A stretch of DNA of 46,943 bases. Source: Streptomyces sp. NRRL S-337 (GTDB lineage: Bacteria > Actinomycetota > Actinomycetes > Streptomycetales > Streptomycetaceae). The notes under the pieces were generated by a model. It worked only from the letters and a program-made list of their open reading frames with translations, searched no databases and was not told the DNA's origin. Made by a program: the position numbers and the translations under genes. The DNA is taken from the NCBI RefSeq assembly GCF_000720175.1, contig NZ_JOIX01000055.1, positions 1-46,943 of the forward strand. Direction: 5' to 3'. Positions within the stretch are counted from its first letter, which is position 1. The number at the start of each line of letters is the position of its first letter. Positions 14,606 through 23,497 of this stretch are shown here, piece after piece.

Positions 14606-16003
14606 ATGACTGAAGCAACCTCTGCCAAATCGTCCCGCCGTCACCATTGGCGGCGGGAGCTCGTCGAGCTGGCGGCCCTGTTCACGGCCGTCGCGGTGGC
14701 CGACGCGGTCGCCAACACCGTCGCGCACCGCCCGTCCGGCCCGGGGCTGCTGTGCGCCTTCGCGGTGGCCCTGCTCGCCACGACGGGCTTCCACGTCTGG
14801 TGGTCACGGCGCCACGACCACGCCCCGCCGCCGACCGATACCGGCGCCACCGCGCCGTCCCCGGCCGGCGGCGCCCCCCGGGCCGCCGGCCGGGACACGA
14901 CGCTGTGGCGGATGCGGACCACGGTCCGCGACGAACCGGGCAGCCTGGCCGCGCTGTGCACGGCACTGGCCGCCCGGCAGGTGGACATCCTCAGCCTGCA
15001 GACCCACCCGCTGTCCGAGGGCACCGTCGACGAGTTCCTGCTGCGCGCCCCGGCCCCGCTGACGCCCGAGGAGCTCACCCGTACGGTGACCGGCGCCGGC
15101 GGCGCCCACAGCTGGCTGGAGCGGGCCGACGCGCACGACCTCGTCGACGCACCGACCCGGATGCTCGGGCTGGCGACCCGTACGGCCCTGGATTCCGCCG
15201 AACTCCCCTTGGCGCTGCGGCAGTTGCTGGGGCGCTGCACGATCCACTCGGTGCCCGCCCGGTCGCTGACCGGGCAGCCGCTCGCCGAGCAGGTGCCCGC
15301 GGAGGGCGTGCTGGAGGACCATGTGATGAAGTTCCGTGACCCCTGGGGGGGTTCACTCACGATCGAAAGGCCGCAGTTGGCGTTCACCCCCACCGAGTTC
15401 GCCCGGGTGCGGGCCCTGGTCGAGCTGGACGCCCGGCTGGGCCAGCGGGTGCCGCCGCGGCGGGACGTGCTGACCCTGCCCGAGGGCAACGAGATCACCG
15501 TCCGCCGTGCCGGCACCGCCGATCTGGTCGCGGCCCGGGAGATGCACGACCGCTGCTCGACGCGGACCCTCGCGCTGCGCTACCACGGCCCGGTCGGGGA
15601 CGCGGACCGCTACCTCGCCCATCTGCTCAGCCCGCGGTTCGGCCGCACCCTGGCGGTGGAGACCGCGTCCGGCCGGCTGGTGGCGCTCGGCCATCTGCTC
15701 TGGGACGGCGACGAGACCGAGGTGGCCCTGCTGGTCGAGGACGCCTGGCAGCAGCGCGGCATCGGCGCCGAGCTGCTGCGCCGGCTGGTGGCGATGGCGG
15801 CCGAGACCGGTTGCGAGAGCGTGTACGCGATCACCCAGGCGTCCAACACCGGCATGGTGGCCGCGATGCGCGGCCTCGGCCTGCCGCTGGACTATCAGAT
15901 CGAGGAGGGCACCCTGGTGATCACGGCCCGCCCGGCCGGGCCGCCCGCCCGGCGCGAGCCCCGCGAGACCGTGCACATCCAGGACGCGACCGGCCGCCGC
16001 TGA
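14606..16003 (+). CDS. Membrane-anchored ACT-domain GNAT acetyltransferase
   Basis: This 465-aa protein starts with two hydrophobic segments (about residues 19-40 and 46-66) followed by a linker. An ACT domain (about 101-170) begins RMRTTVRDEPGSLAALCTAL, the classical ligand-binding edge. A middle region of about 120 residues separates it from a C-terminal GNAT domain (about 296-440) with EVALLVEDAWQQRGIGAELL, whose QQRGIG (382-387) is the acetyl-CoA pyrophosphate loop. ACT-GNAT fusions of actinobacteria (AAPatA-type) are amino-acid-responsive lysine acetyltransferases that modify acetyl-CoA synthetase, and that role is the best guess. The membrane helices are an unusual addition. ATG 14606 is preferred over an in-frame upstream start at 14528 that lies against the phoD stop. 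Confidence 0.8.
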   Translation: MTEATSAKSSRRHHWRRELVELAALFTAVAVADAVANTVAHRPSGPGLLCAFAVALLATTGFHVWWSRRHDHAPPPTDTGATAPSPAGGAPRAAGRDTTLWRMRTTVRDEPGSLAALCTALAARQVDILSLQTHPLSEGTVDEFLLRAPAPLTPEELTRTVTGAGGAHSWLERADAHDLVDAPTRMLGLATRTALDSAELPLALRQLLGRCTIHSVPARSLTGQPLAEQVPAEGVLEDHVMKFRDPWGGSLTIERPQLAFTPTEFARVRALVELDARLGQRVPPRRDVLTLPEGNEITVRRAGTADLVAAREMHDRCSTRTLALRYHGPVGDADRYLAHLLSPRFGRTLAVETASGRLVALGHLLWDGDETEVALLVEDAWQQRGIGAELLRRLVAMAAETGCESVYAITQASNTGMVAAMRGLGLPLDYQIEEGTLVITARPAGPPARREPRETVHIQDATGRR

Positions 16004-16020
16004 GGCAGGGACCACGGCCC

Positions 16021-16059
16021 GCGGTTCGGCCGGGTGGCGCGCACCACCCGGCCGACCGC
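16021..16059. terminator. Strong terminator hairpin after the ACT-GNAT gene
   Basis: A 12-bp perfect stem (16026-16037 with 16044-16055, 6-nt loop) is extended by GCGG/CCGC after a one-base bulge, giving about 16 pairs. It lies 18 nt downstream of the acetyltransferase stop and separates it from the DUF885 gene. Confidence 0.75.
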
Positions 16060-16157
16060 CGACCGGGACCGGCGAAGGCAATGACGCCGTAAAGTGACAG
16101 GAACGTATGGGCTGTTGATGGTGACGCGGCGGGCCGATCCGTACGAGGATGGTCCGC

Positions 16158-17852
16158 ATGCCCCACACCACTACTCCCGCGAGCGGTCCACTGCCCCGCC
16201 AGGTCGCCGACGCCTATGTCGACGCGCTCGTCGAGCTGGACCCCATCATCGGCACCTACCTCGGCGTTCCCGAGAGTTCCTCGAAGCTCCCCGACTTCTC
16301 CCCGACGGGCCAGGAAGCGGTCGCCCAGCTCGCCCGTACGACGCTGGAGAAGCTCAGCGAGGCGGAGGCCCGGCCGGGCGCGGAGCACCCCACCGAGAAG
16401 GTCTGCGCGCGGCTGCTGCGCGAGCGGCTGACCGCCGAGCTGGCGGTGCACGAGGCGGGCGAGGGCCTGCGGGCGGTCAGCAACCTCAGCTCGCCGCTGC
16501 ACCACGTCCGCGAGGCGTTCACGCTCACGCCCGCCGAGACCGAGGAGGACTGGGCGGCGATCGCCCAGCGGCTGCGGGCGGTACCGGCCGCCCTGGAGGG
16601 CTACCGCGCCGCCCTGGACGCCGGCCGCAAGCGCGATCTGCCCGCCGGCCCGCTGCAAGTCGCCACGGTCATCGGCCAGTTGGGCGAATGGATCGGCACC
16701 GACCGCAGCTGGTTCGCCGAGTTCACCGACCCGGGCCCGAAGACCCTGCGCGCCGAGCTGACCGAGGCCGCCGAGGTGGCCACCGGCGCGCTGGTGGAGC
16801 TGCGCGACTGGTTCCGTGACGTCTACGCCCCGGCCATCGCCGGCGCACCGGACGTGGTGGGCCGGGAACGCTACGCCCGTCTCGCCCGCTACTACAACGG
16901 CGCCGACGTCGACCCGGACGAGGCGTACGCGTACGGCTGGTCGGAGTTCCACCGGCTGCTGGCCGAGATGAACACCGAGGCGGAGCGGGTACTCCCCGGC
17001 GCGAAGACCCCGTGGGAGGCGCTGGCCTGGTGCGACGAGCACGGCGAGGCGATCGAGGGGGTCGAGGAGACCCGGCAGTGGCTGCAGTCGCTGATGGACG
17101 AGGCGATCGACGCCCTGGACGGCACGCACTTCGAGCTCGCCGAGCGGGTGCGCCGGGTGGAGTCCCGGATCGCCCCGCCCGGCAGCGCCGCCGCCCCGTA
17201 CTACACCCAGCCGTCGCTGGACTTCTCCCGCCCCGGCCGCACCTGGCTCCCGACCATGGGCGAGACCCGCTTCCCGGCGTACGACCTGGTCTCGACGTGG
17301 TACCACGAGGGCGTGCCCGGCCATCACCTCCAGCTGGCGCAGTGGGCGCACGTCGCCGATTCGCTCTCCCGCTACCAGACGACGGTGGGCATCGTCAGCG
17401 CCAACGCCGAAGGCTGGGCGCTGTACGCCGAACGCCTCATGGACGAGCTGGGCTTCCTGACCACGCCGGAGCGCCGGCTGGGCTATCTGGACGCGCAGAT
17501 GATGCGGGCCATCCGCGTCATCATCGACATCGGCATGCATCTGGAGCTGGCGATCCCGGCGGATTCGCCGTTCCACCCGGGCGAGCGGTGGACGCCGCAG
17601 CTGGCCCACGAGTTCCTGGCGAGCCACTGCAGCCGCCCGGCCGATTTCGTGGAGAGCGAGATCATCCGCTACCAGGGCATGGCCGGCCAGGCGATCGGCT
17701 ACAAGCTCGGCGAACGCATCTGGCTCCAGGGCCGCGAGGCCGCCCGCGCCCGCCACGGTGCCGACTTCGACCTGAAGTCCTGGCACATGGCCGCCCTCTC
17801 CCAGGGCTCCCTGGGCCTGGACGACCTCCTGAGCGAACTCTCGGCACTCTGA
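16158..17852 (+). CDS. DUF885-family protein (putative zinc peptidase)
   Basis: This 564-aa protein matches the long actinobacterial DUF885 family, read throughout one frame. The signature WYHEGVPGHHLQLAQ is present (His383, Glu384, His389, His390), an HExxxHH-like metal motif, followed by a downstream Glu-rich helix (GWALYAERLMDELG) that could give the third ligand. The family is related to zinc metallopeptidases, but substrates are mostly unknown. There is no signal peptide, so it is probably cytoplasmic. ATG 16158 follows GAGGA with 8-nt spacing; ATG 16149, in frame, overlaps that sequence and is less likely. It is a single gene between two strong terminators. Confidence 0.88.
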   Translation: MPHTTTPASGPLPRQVADAYVDALVELDPIIGTYLGVPESSSKLPDFSPTGQEAVAQLARTTLEKLSEAEARPGAEHPTEKVCARLLRERLTAELAVHEAGEGLRAVSNLSSPLHHVREAFTLTPAETEEDWAAIAQRLRAVPAALEGYRAALDAGRKRDLPAGPLQVATVIGQLGEWIGTDRSWFAEFTDPGPKTLRAELTEAAEVATGALVELRDWFRDVYAPAIAGAPDVVGRERYARLARYYNGADVDPDEAYAYGWSEFHRLLAEMNTEAERVLPGAKTPWEALAWCDEHGEAIEGVEETRQWLQSLMDEAIDALDGTHFELAERVRRVESRIAPPGSAAAPYYTQPSLDFSRPGRTWLPTMGETRFPAYDLVSTWYHEGVPGHHLQLAQWAHVADSLSRYQTTVGIVSANAEGWALYAERLMDELGFLTTPERRLGYLDAQMMRAIRVIIDIGMHLELAIPADSPFHPGERWTPQLAHEFLASHCSRPADFVESEIIRYQGMAGQAIGYKLGERIWLQGREAARARHGADFDLKSWHMAALSQGSLGLDDLLSELSAL

Positions 17853-17900
17853 GGGGAGTTCGTGCGGCGCCGGGGGCCGGGGGCCGGTGCGCGACCACCT

Positions 17901-17935
17901 GGTCCGGTACGGGAGTGCCGGGCCCGTACCGGACC
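17901..17935. terminator. Bidirectional terminator between DUF885 and rhodanese genes
   Basis: GGTCCGGTACGGG (17901-17913) and its exact complement CCCGTACCGGACC (17923-17935) form a 13-bp stem with a 9-nt loop. The position between convergent genes fits termination in both directions. Confidence 0.8.
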
Positions 17936-17969
17936 GCCCGTCCCGGTGCCCGGCTCGCGCCCGGCCCGC

Positions 17970-18476
17970 TCAGCAGCCGCACTCCCCCGCGCCGACCGGG
18001 GCCGTCAGCGGGTCGGCGGGCCGGGTTTCCGTGCCCTGCCAGGTCTCGGTCGGGTAGCCCTCGCGGATCCAGTACTCGATGCCGCCGAGCATCTCCTTGA
18101 CGCGGTGGCCGAGCCGGGCCAGGGCGAGGGCGGCGCGGGTGGCGCCGTCGCAGCCCGGGCCCCAGCAGTACACGACGACCGGCACCTCCGGGTCGAGCAG
18201 CTGCGGGGCATCCGCGGGGATCCGGGCGGTGGGCAGGTGGACGGCACCGGGGACGTGGCCCTGGTCCCAGGCGGCGGTGCTGCGGGAGTCGACCACGACG
18301 AAGTCCGGGGCGCCGGCCGTGAGGGCGGCGTGCACATCGGCGACGTCGGTGTGGAAGGCGAGCCGCGCGGCGAAGTAGGCGGCGGCGTCCGCCGGGGCGG
18401 CCGGCGGGGTGGCGAGGACGGGGCTGGTGGCGGCGGCCGGGGACTGCCCGGCGGGGCGGGGCTGCTGAGTGATCAT
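17970..18476 (-). CDS. Rhodanese-domain sulfurtransferase-like protein
   Basis: This 168-aa protein has one rhodanese domain (about residues 40-150). FVVVDSRSTAAWDQGHVPGAVHLP is the first conserved block. VVVYCWGPGCDGA carries the active-site loop, whose first Cys is the likely sulfur carrier. RLGHRVKEMLGGIEYWIREGYPT is the typical C-terminal block. The C-terminus ends in GECGC, an extra Cys pair. It likely transfers sulfane sulfur or senses thiol stress. The N-terminal 30 residues are Ala/Pro-rich. The -10 box TAAATT (18484-18489) lies 7 nt before the ATG, suggesting a leaderless mRNA. It is divergent from the Lrp-type regulator, which probably controls it. Confidence 0.88.
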   Translation of the reverse strand: MITQQPRPAGQSPAAATSPVLATPPAAPADAAAYFAARLAFHTDVADVHAALTAGAPDFVVVDSRSTAAWDQGHVPGAVHLPTARIPADAPQLLDPEVPVVVYCWGPGCDGATRAALALARLGHRVKEMLGGIEYWIREGYPTETWQGTETRPADPLTAPVGAGECGC

Positions 18477-18483
18477 GGCGGTA

Positions 18484-18489
18484 AATTTA
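18484..18489 (-). promoter_or_regulatory. Candidate -10 box of the rhodanese gene (TAAATT)
   Basis: On the minus strand TAAATT ends 7 nt before the ATG at 18476. No ribosome-binding site is present, so the transcript is probably leaderless. The -35 position holds TTCTCG, a weak match at 17-nt spacing. Confidence 0.45.
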
Positions 18490-18518
18490 TGGTCCGCCGC
18501 GGCGGCCGAGAAGCGACG

Positions 18519-18564
18519 ATCCCCGGCGGAAACCTTGCCGAGCCGGGGATTCCACTGCTAGACA
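18519..18564 (+). promoter_or_regulatory. Promoter and operator-like inverted repeat of the Lrp/AsnC gene
   Basis: ATCCCCGGC (18519-18527) and GCCGGGGAT (18542-18550) form a perfect 9-bp inverted repeat with a 14-nt spacer. TTGCCG (18535-18540) and TAGACA (18559-18564) lie 18 nt apart, and the -10 is 6 nt from the ATG at 18571. The repeat brackets the -35 box. Binding of the regulator here would affect both its own promoter and the divergent rhodanese promoter. Confidence 0.55.
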
Positions 18565-18570
18565 GCGCAG

Positions 18571-19017
18571 ATGACCGGATATTCACCCGACGCCACCGAC
18601 TGGCGCATCCTCGACGTCCTGCAGCGCAACGGCCGCGCGGGCTACGCCGAGCTGGCCCGCGCCGTGAACATGTCCGCCAGTGCCGTCACCGAGCGGGTCC
18701 GGCGGCTGGAGGAGGCCGGGGTGATCTCCGGGTACGCGGCGGTGGTCGACCCGGAGCGGATCGGGCTGCCGGTGCTGGCCTTCGTTCGGCTCCGCTACCC
18801 GAACGGCAATTACAAGCCGTTCCATGATCTGCTGGAGACGACGCCGGAAATCCTGGAGGCGCACCACGTCACGGGCGACGACTGCTTCGTGATCAAGGTC
18901 GCGGCCCGTTCCATGAAGCATCTGGAAGAGGTGTCCGGGCGGATCGGCGCGCTCGGCTCGGTGACCACCAGCGTGGTGTATTCGTCGCCGCTGCTGCGCC
19001 GGCCGGTCGGCCACTGA
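18571..19017 (+). CDS. Lrp/AsnC-family transcriptional regulator
   Basis: This 148-aa protein has the classical architecture. The N-terminal winged HTH reads DATDWRILDVLQRNGRAGYAELARAVNMSASAVTERVRRLEEAGVI. A RAM/Lrp effector domain follows (VLAFVRLRYPNGNYKPFHDLLE, then EAHHVTGDDCFVIKVAARSMKHLEEV), with the G-D-D turn that shapes the amino-acid pocket. Members form dimers and octamers and respond to amino acids. Its divergent neighbour is a rhodanese, so sulfur amino acids are a reasonable guess for the effector. A probable leaderless promoter and an inverted repeat precede it. Its stop lies 27 nt from the convergent sbcC stop. Confidence 0.92.
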   Translation: MTGYSPDATDWRILDVLQRNGRAGYAELARAVNMSASAVTERVRRLEEAGVISGYAAVVDPERIGLPVLAFVRLRYPNGNYKPFHDLLETTPEILEAHHVTGDDCFVIKVAARSMKHLEEVSGRIGALGSVTTSVVYSSPLLRRPVGH

Positions 19018-19044
19018 CCGAGCCGCCCCGCCCTCCCTCGGGGC

Positions 19045-22000
19045 TCAGTGCCGCACGTGGTGCCGCACCACCGAGCCGGTGCGGGCCTTGACGACCTCCA
19101 GCTGGGCGGGGATGCGGGCCTTGAGATCCGCGACATGGCTGACGATGCCGACGCTGCGGTCGCGTTCGCGCAGCGAGTCCAGGACGTCCAGCACCTCGTC
19201 GAGGGTCTGCTCGTCGAGGCTGCCGAAGCCCTCGTCGATGAAGAGGGTGTCCAGCCGGGTGCCGCCGGCTTCGTCGGTGACGACGTCGGCGAGCCCGAGG
19301 GCCAGCGCGAGCGAGGCGAAGAAGGTCTCGCCGCCGGAGAGACTGGCGGTGTCCCGCTCACGGCCGGTCCAGCCGTCGATGACGTGCAGCCCGAGCCCGG
19401 AGCGGCGGGTGCCGCCGGCCCGCTCGTCGGAGTGGACGAGGGTGTAGCGGCCGGCCGACATCCTGTGCAGCCGGGCGCTGGCCGCGGCCGCGACCTGTTC
19501 GAGCCGGGCGGCGAGGACGTACGACTCCAGCCGCATCCGCCGCTCGTTCTCGCCGGATGTGCCGGCGGCCAGGGCGGCGAGCCGGGCGATGCGGTCGTGC
19601 GCGGCGCGCAGCGGGGCCAGCGCCCGGGCGTCGGCCCCGGCGCGCGCGGAGAGCCGGTCGAGTGCGGCGGCGCGGTCCTCGGCGGTGGCGTGGGCCGTGG
19701 CGGCGGTCCGCAGCCGCGCCGCCGCCTGCTGGTGGGCGGCCTGGGCGGCGTCCGGGTCCGCGGGCGGCAGGGCGGCCGCGGCGGACACCTCCGGGTCGGC
19801 CAGTTCCGCCTCGGTCGCGGCGGATTCCCGCTGCCAGTCGTCGAGCCGCTGTTGCAGGGCCCGCCACTCCTCGTCCCGCAGCAGTGCCCCGGCGACCTCT
19901 CGCGGGGTGTCGAACCCGGCCCGGTAGGCGGCGTCGGAGAGCGCGGCGTCGGCTTCCTTGAGCCGCTCGGCGCAGGAGTGCGCCGTACGGGACGCCTCGG
20001 CCGCGGCGGCCAGCCCGGCCACCTGCCGCTCCAGGTGCCCGGCCCGCTCGGCCACGCTCGTGCAGTCCGCGCGGGCCCGGCTCAACTCCTCCTCCAGGGC
20101 GGCCCGTTCGGCGTCCAGTGCCTCGCGGCGGGAGGTGCGGGCGGCGGCCCTGCGCTCGGCCTGCTGCTGCTCGGTGCGGCGCCGTTCGTGCTCCCGCTCG
20201 GCGCGTCCGAGGGCCTCGCGGGCGGCGTGCAGATCGGCGCCGCGGGCGTGCTCGCGGGCCAGCTCGGCCCGCAACTCCTCGACCTGCGCGGTGAGTTCGG
20301 CCACCGGGGAGTCCCCGGCGGTGGCGGCGGCGCCGGCCAGCTCCTCCTTGGCCGACTGGCAGCGCTGCTCCGCCTGCCGGCGGGCGTCCTCGGCGCGGCG
20401 GTAGGCGGCCAGTGCCGCTTCCTCGGTGGCGCGGTCGACGTGGCCGGCGCCGGCCCGGGCAGGCGCCGGGTGCTCGGTGGCACCGCACACCACGCAGGCC
20501 GTGCCGTCCGTCAGCCCCTCCGCGAGCTCGGCGGCGATCCCGCGCAGCCGCCGGTCCTTGAGGTCGAGCCAGTGCTCGTGGGCGGCCGCGGACCGCTCCC
20601 GTGCGGTCAGCAACTCCCGTTCCGCGGCGCGTACTTCTTCGGTGGAACGGTCGCGCCGGCGGGCCGCGGCGAGCCGTTCGGCGGCCGGTTCCACGCGGGC
20701 GGCGAGCTGCTCGGCGCGGGTCGCGGCCTCCTGGGCGGCCTCGATGCGCTGCTGGTGGGCGCGGCGGGCCCGGTCCCACTGCGCGAGCCACTCGTCGGCG
20801 TCCAGCAGGGTCTGCTCGTCGGCGCGGGCCTCGCGGTCCAGCGCGACCCGTTCCGCGCCGATCTCGGCGGCCCGCCGCTCGGCCCGCCGGGCCGCCCCGA
20901 GCGAGCCCAGCTCCTCCCGCAACTCCCGCTCCCGGCCGGCGAGTTGGTCGCCGGCGGCGGCGGCGAGTTCCGGCGGCAGCAGGCCGCGGCATTCCGCGTC
21001 GGCGCGCCGGGCGGCGTCCAGATCGCGTCCGGCGGCGTCGCGCAGGGCCAGCGCGGGCGCCACCTCCGCGGCGGCCCGGGCCCGGGCCAGCCTCGCGCGG
21101 GTCTCCTCCCGTTCCGCGGCCCGGGCGTCCAACGCATCGGCCCGGCGGCGGGCGTCCGCGTACCGCTGCTGGAGCCGGTGTCGTTCGCGGGCCTCCGCCA
21201 GCCGGCCGGCCGCGGTCCGTTCGGTCTCCTCGGCCCGGTGCAGCGCACAGCGGGCGATGTCCAGCCGCTCCCGTGCGGTCACCCGGGCAACGGCGGCGCC
21301 GGCCAGCACCGCGTCCGCGAATCCCGGCTCGCCCGGCCCGGGTACGTCCGACTCCGCGGGGGCGGCCCCGGTGCCGCGTCCGGCGCGCCCGGCCGTGCCC
21401 GCGGTACGACGCCCGGCGGCACCGCCCTGCGCCGGGACCGAGGCCGCCGTACGCCGGCCGGGGTCCGCGGCAGGCAGCAGCCCCGCGAAGACGGCGGCGT
21501 CGCCGGTTTCCGCGTCCGCGGTCCCGCCGGCCGCCTGTGCCATCCGGTGCGCCAGCGCCAGCAGCCGTTCGTCGCCCGCCGCGACCTCGTCGGCGGCGGC
21601 CCGGCGGCGCGCGGTCAGCTGCTCCTCCAGCGCGGCGAACCGGCGGGTGTCGAAGAGCCGCCCCAGCAGCCGGGCGCGGGCCTCGGCGTCGGCCCGCAGG
21701 AAACGCGCGAACTCCCCCTGCGGCAACAGCACGACCTGGCAGAACTGCTCCTTGCTCATGCCGAGGAGCTGCCCGATCTCCTCCCCGATCTCCTGGTGGG
21801 AGCGGCTCAGCGCCTTCCAGTGCCCGTCGCCGCCGGCCGCCCGCTCCCGCGGTCCGCCCGGTACGAACTCCCGCAGCCGGCTCTGCGCCTTCTCCCTCGT
21901 CGTGCCGCTGCCGCGCTTCTTGGGCCGCGGCTGCTCGGGCAGCCGGGTGATCTCCAACCGCCTTTCCCCGACGGTGAGTTCGAGGACGACCTCGGTGAGG

Positions 22001-22224
22001 GTCAGCGGGTCGGCCAGGTCGCTGCGCAGTGCCTGGCCGCTCTGCCGCGCCCCGGGGACCGACCCGTACAGCGCGAAGCAGACCGCGTCGAGGACGGAGG
22101 TCTTGCCGGCGCCGGTCGGCCCGTGCAGCAGGAACAGGCCGTCCCGGGTGAGCCGGTCGAAGTCGATGGTCTGGGTGTCGCCGAACGGCCCGAATGCGGT
22201 GACGGCCAGCCGGTGCAGCCTCAT
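19045..22224 (-). CDS. sbcC: Exonuclease SbcCD subunit SbcC (SMC-like ATPase)
   Basis: This 1059-aa protein has the Rad50/SbcC plan. The Walker A motif GPTGAGKT is at residues 35-42. Two long Arg/Glu/Ala-rich coiled coils flank the zinc hook CVVC (about 576-579). The C-terminal half carries the ABC signature LSGGETFFASLALALGLAD and Walker B TLFIDEGFGSLDEQT. With SbcD it forms a nuclease that opens hairpins, cruciforms and protein-blocked DNA ends, relevant in a genome rich in inverted repeats. The ATG at 22224 overlaps the sbcD stop by 4 nt (ATGA), so the two are translationally coupled. The coiled coils are exceptionally rich in Ala, Arg and Glu. Confidence 0.95.
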   Translation of the reverse strand: MRLHRLAVTAFGPFGDTQTIDFDRLTRDGLFLLHGPTGAGKTSVLDAVCFALYGSVPGARQSGQALRSDLADPLTLTEVVLELTVGERRLEITRLPEQPRPKKRGSGTTREKAQSRLREFVPGGPRERAAGGDGHWKALSRSHQEIGEEIGQLLGMSKEQFCQVVLLPQGEFARFLRADAEARARLLGRLFDTRRFAALEEQLTARRRAAADEVAAGDERLLALAHRMAQAAGGTADAETGDAAVFAGLLPAADPGRRTAASVPAQGGAAGRRTAGTAGRAGRGTGAAPAESDVPGPGEPGFADAVLAGAAVARVTARERLDIARCALHRAEETERTAAGRLAEARERHRLQQRYADARRRADALDARAAEREETRARLARARAAAEVAPALALRDAAGRDLDAARRADAECRGLLPPELAAAAGDQLAGRERELREELGSLGAARRAERRAAEIGAERVALDREARADEQTLLDADEWLAQWDRARRAHQQRIEAAQEAATRAEQLAARVEPAAERLAAARRRDRSTEEVRAAERELLTARERSAAAHEHWLDLKDRRLRGIAAELAEGLTDGTACVVCGATEHPAPARAGAGHVDRATEEAALAAYRRAEDARRQAEQRCQSAKEELAGAAATAGDSPVAELTAQVEELRAELAREHARGADLHAAREALGRAEREHERRRTEQQQAERRAAARTSRREALDAERAALEEELSRARADCTSVAERAGHLERQVAGLAAAAEASRTAHSCAERLKEADAALSDAAYRAGFDTPREVAGALLRDEEWRALQQRLDDWQRESAATEAELADPEVSAAAALPPADPDAAQAAHQQAAARLRTAATAHATAEDRAAALDRLSARAGADARALAPLRAAHDRIARLAALAAGTSGENERRMRLESYVLAARLEQVAAAASARLHRMSAGRYTLVHSDERAGGTRRSGLGLHVIDGWTGRERDTASLSGGETFFASLALALGLADVVTDEAGGTRLDTLFIDEGFGSLDEQTLDEVLDVLDSLRERDRSVGIVSHVADLKARIPAQLEVVKARTGSVVRHHVRH

Positions 22225-23387
22225 CGTGCCCCCTCGGCCGCCATCTCCTGGGCGCGCACCTCGTCGATCGCGCAGCGCAGTTCGGCCCGCTCGTGCGCGT
22301 CGGCCGCGCGACCGGACCGTACATGTGCCACGAAGTCCTCGGCGATCTCCTGGTCGCTACGGCCGCGCAGCCGCTGGGCGTACGAGGCCAGCGAGCGGGC
22401 CGGCCCCTCGTCGGGGTCGAAGACCAGGCTGACGAGGTGCGGGAAGCGGCGGGCCAGTCGGGCCATGGGTTCGTGCGGGCGGGCGCTGTCGGTGAGCGTC
22501 GCCTCGACCCAGGAGTCCTCGTGCCCGGCCAGTGCCGGGTCGTCGAGCAGGTGCTCCAGCGGCCCCCGGATCCGGGCCAGCGCCCGCGGGACCGGGCAGT
22601 CCACCCGCTCCGCGTGCACCGCCCCGTCCGCGTCGAGCTCGACCAGCCACATCGATTTGCGGTGGGTGGCCTCGGAGAACGAGTACGCCAGCGGGGATCC
22701 CGAGTAGCGGACCCGTTCGGTGAGGGTCTGGCAGCCGTGCAGATGGCCGAGCGCGGCGTAGTCCACGCCGTCGAACACGGCCGCGGGGACGGAGGCGACG
22801 CCACCGACGGTGATGTCGCGTTCGCTGTCGCTGACCGCGCCGCCGGTGACGAAGGCGTGCGCCAGCACCACCGAACGGGTCCCCGGCGGCCGGCCGGCGA
22901 GGTCGGCGCGCACCGCGTCCATCGCCGCGCCCAGCACCGCCGCGTGGTCGGCCCGGGGCGCGCCGAGGGTGTCGCGGACCATGGCGGGTTCGAGGTAGGG
23001 CAGGCCGTAGAGGGCTACCGGGCCGTGCGCGTCGTGCAGCAGCACGGGGGTGCCGCAGCCGGCCGGGTCGGTGCGCAGGTGCATGCCGGCCCGTGCCATG
23101 AGTCCCGAGCCGACGCCCAGCCGGCGGGCGGAGTCGTGGTTGCCGGAGATCATCACGGTCGGGACGCCCAGCTCCGCGAGCCGGTGCAGCGCCTCGTCGA
23201 AGAGCTCGACGGCGGCGAGCGGCGGCACGGCCCGGTCGTAGATGTCGCCCGCGACGAGTACGGCGTCGATCTCCCGGTCGCGCACCGTCGCGACGAGGTG
23301 ATCGAGGAAGGCGCTCTGGGCGGTGAGCAGGCTGACCCGGTGGAAGGACCGGCCCAGGTGCCAGTCGGAGGTGTGCAGAAATCTCAA
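22221..23387 (-). CDS. sbcD: Exonuclease SbcCD subunit SbcD (Mre11-like nuclease)
   Basis: This 388-aa metallophosphoesterase supplies the nuclease activity of SbcCD. The phosphoesterase motifs are complete: SDWHLG, GDIYDR, SGNHDS, LAHAFVTGG and ALGHLHG, which give the two-metal site. A C-terminal part (RIRGPLEHLLDDPALAG onward) is the capping and SbcC-binding region. It starts at TTG 23387, giving LRFLHTSDWHLG, with GGAG 7 nt upstream; no ATG or GTG fits. It precedes sbcC with a 4-nt overlap and is transcribed away from the TAP-like peptidase gene. Confidence 0.95.
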   Translation of the reverse strand: MRFLHTSDWHLGRSFHRVSLLTAQSAFLDHLVATVRDREIDAVLVAGDIYDRAVPPLAAVELFDEALHRLAELGVPTVMISGNHDSARRLGVGSGLMARAGMHLRTDPAGCGTPVLLHDAHGPVALYGLPYLEPAMVRDTLGAPRADHAAVLGAAMDAVRADLAGRPPGTRSVVLAHAFVTGGAVSDSERDITVGGVASVPAAVFDGVDYAALGHLHGCQTLTERVRYSGSPLAYSFSEATHRKSMWLVELDADGAVHAERVDCPVPRALARIRGPLEHLLDDPALAGHEDSWVEATLTDSARPHEPMARLARRFPHLVSLVFDPDEGPARSLASYAQRLRGRSDQEIAEDFVAHVRSGRAADAHERAELRCAIDEVRAQEMAAEGAR

Positions 23388-23466
23388 CCGACCGCTCCGA
23401 CCTGCACGTTTCCCCTCCCGGTCCGTCCCTGGCGCCGTCCGGGGTCCGCCGGCCGGCCGTGCCCAG

Positions 23467-23497
23467 GGTAGCCGCCGGCGGCCCGCCGTCGGCTACC
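23467..23497 (-). terminator. Hairpin overlapping the stop of the TAP-like gene
   Basis: GGTAGCCG (23467-23474) and CGGCTACC (23490-23497) pair perfectly, and internal GGCGG/CCGCC sequences extend the stem. The hairpin covers the stop codon of the peptidase gene and lies about 80 nt upstream of sbcD. It probably separates the two transcripts. Confidence 0.55.

Noticed and set aside
18001..18030. Possible selenocysteine or extra catalytic Cys pair at the C-terminus of the rhodanese
   Set aside because: GECGC is short, and the main active-site loop CWGPGCDGA is sufficient; not treated as a separate feature.
19048..22707. 1219-codon plus-strand frame opposite sbcCD
   Set aside because: Low-complexity Gly/Arg/Gln sequence; both strands cannot be selected here and SbcC motifs are on the minus strand.
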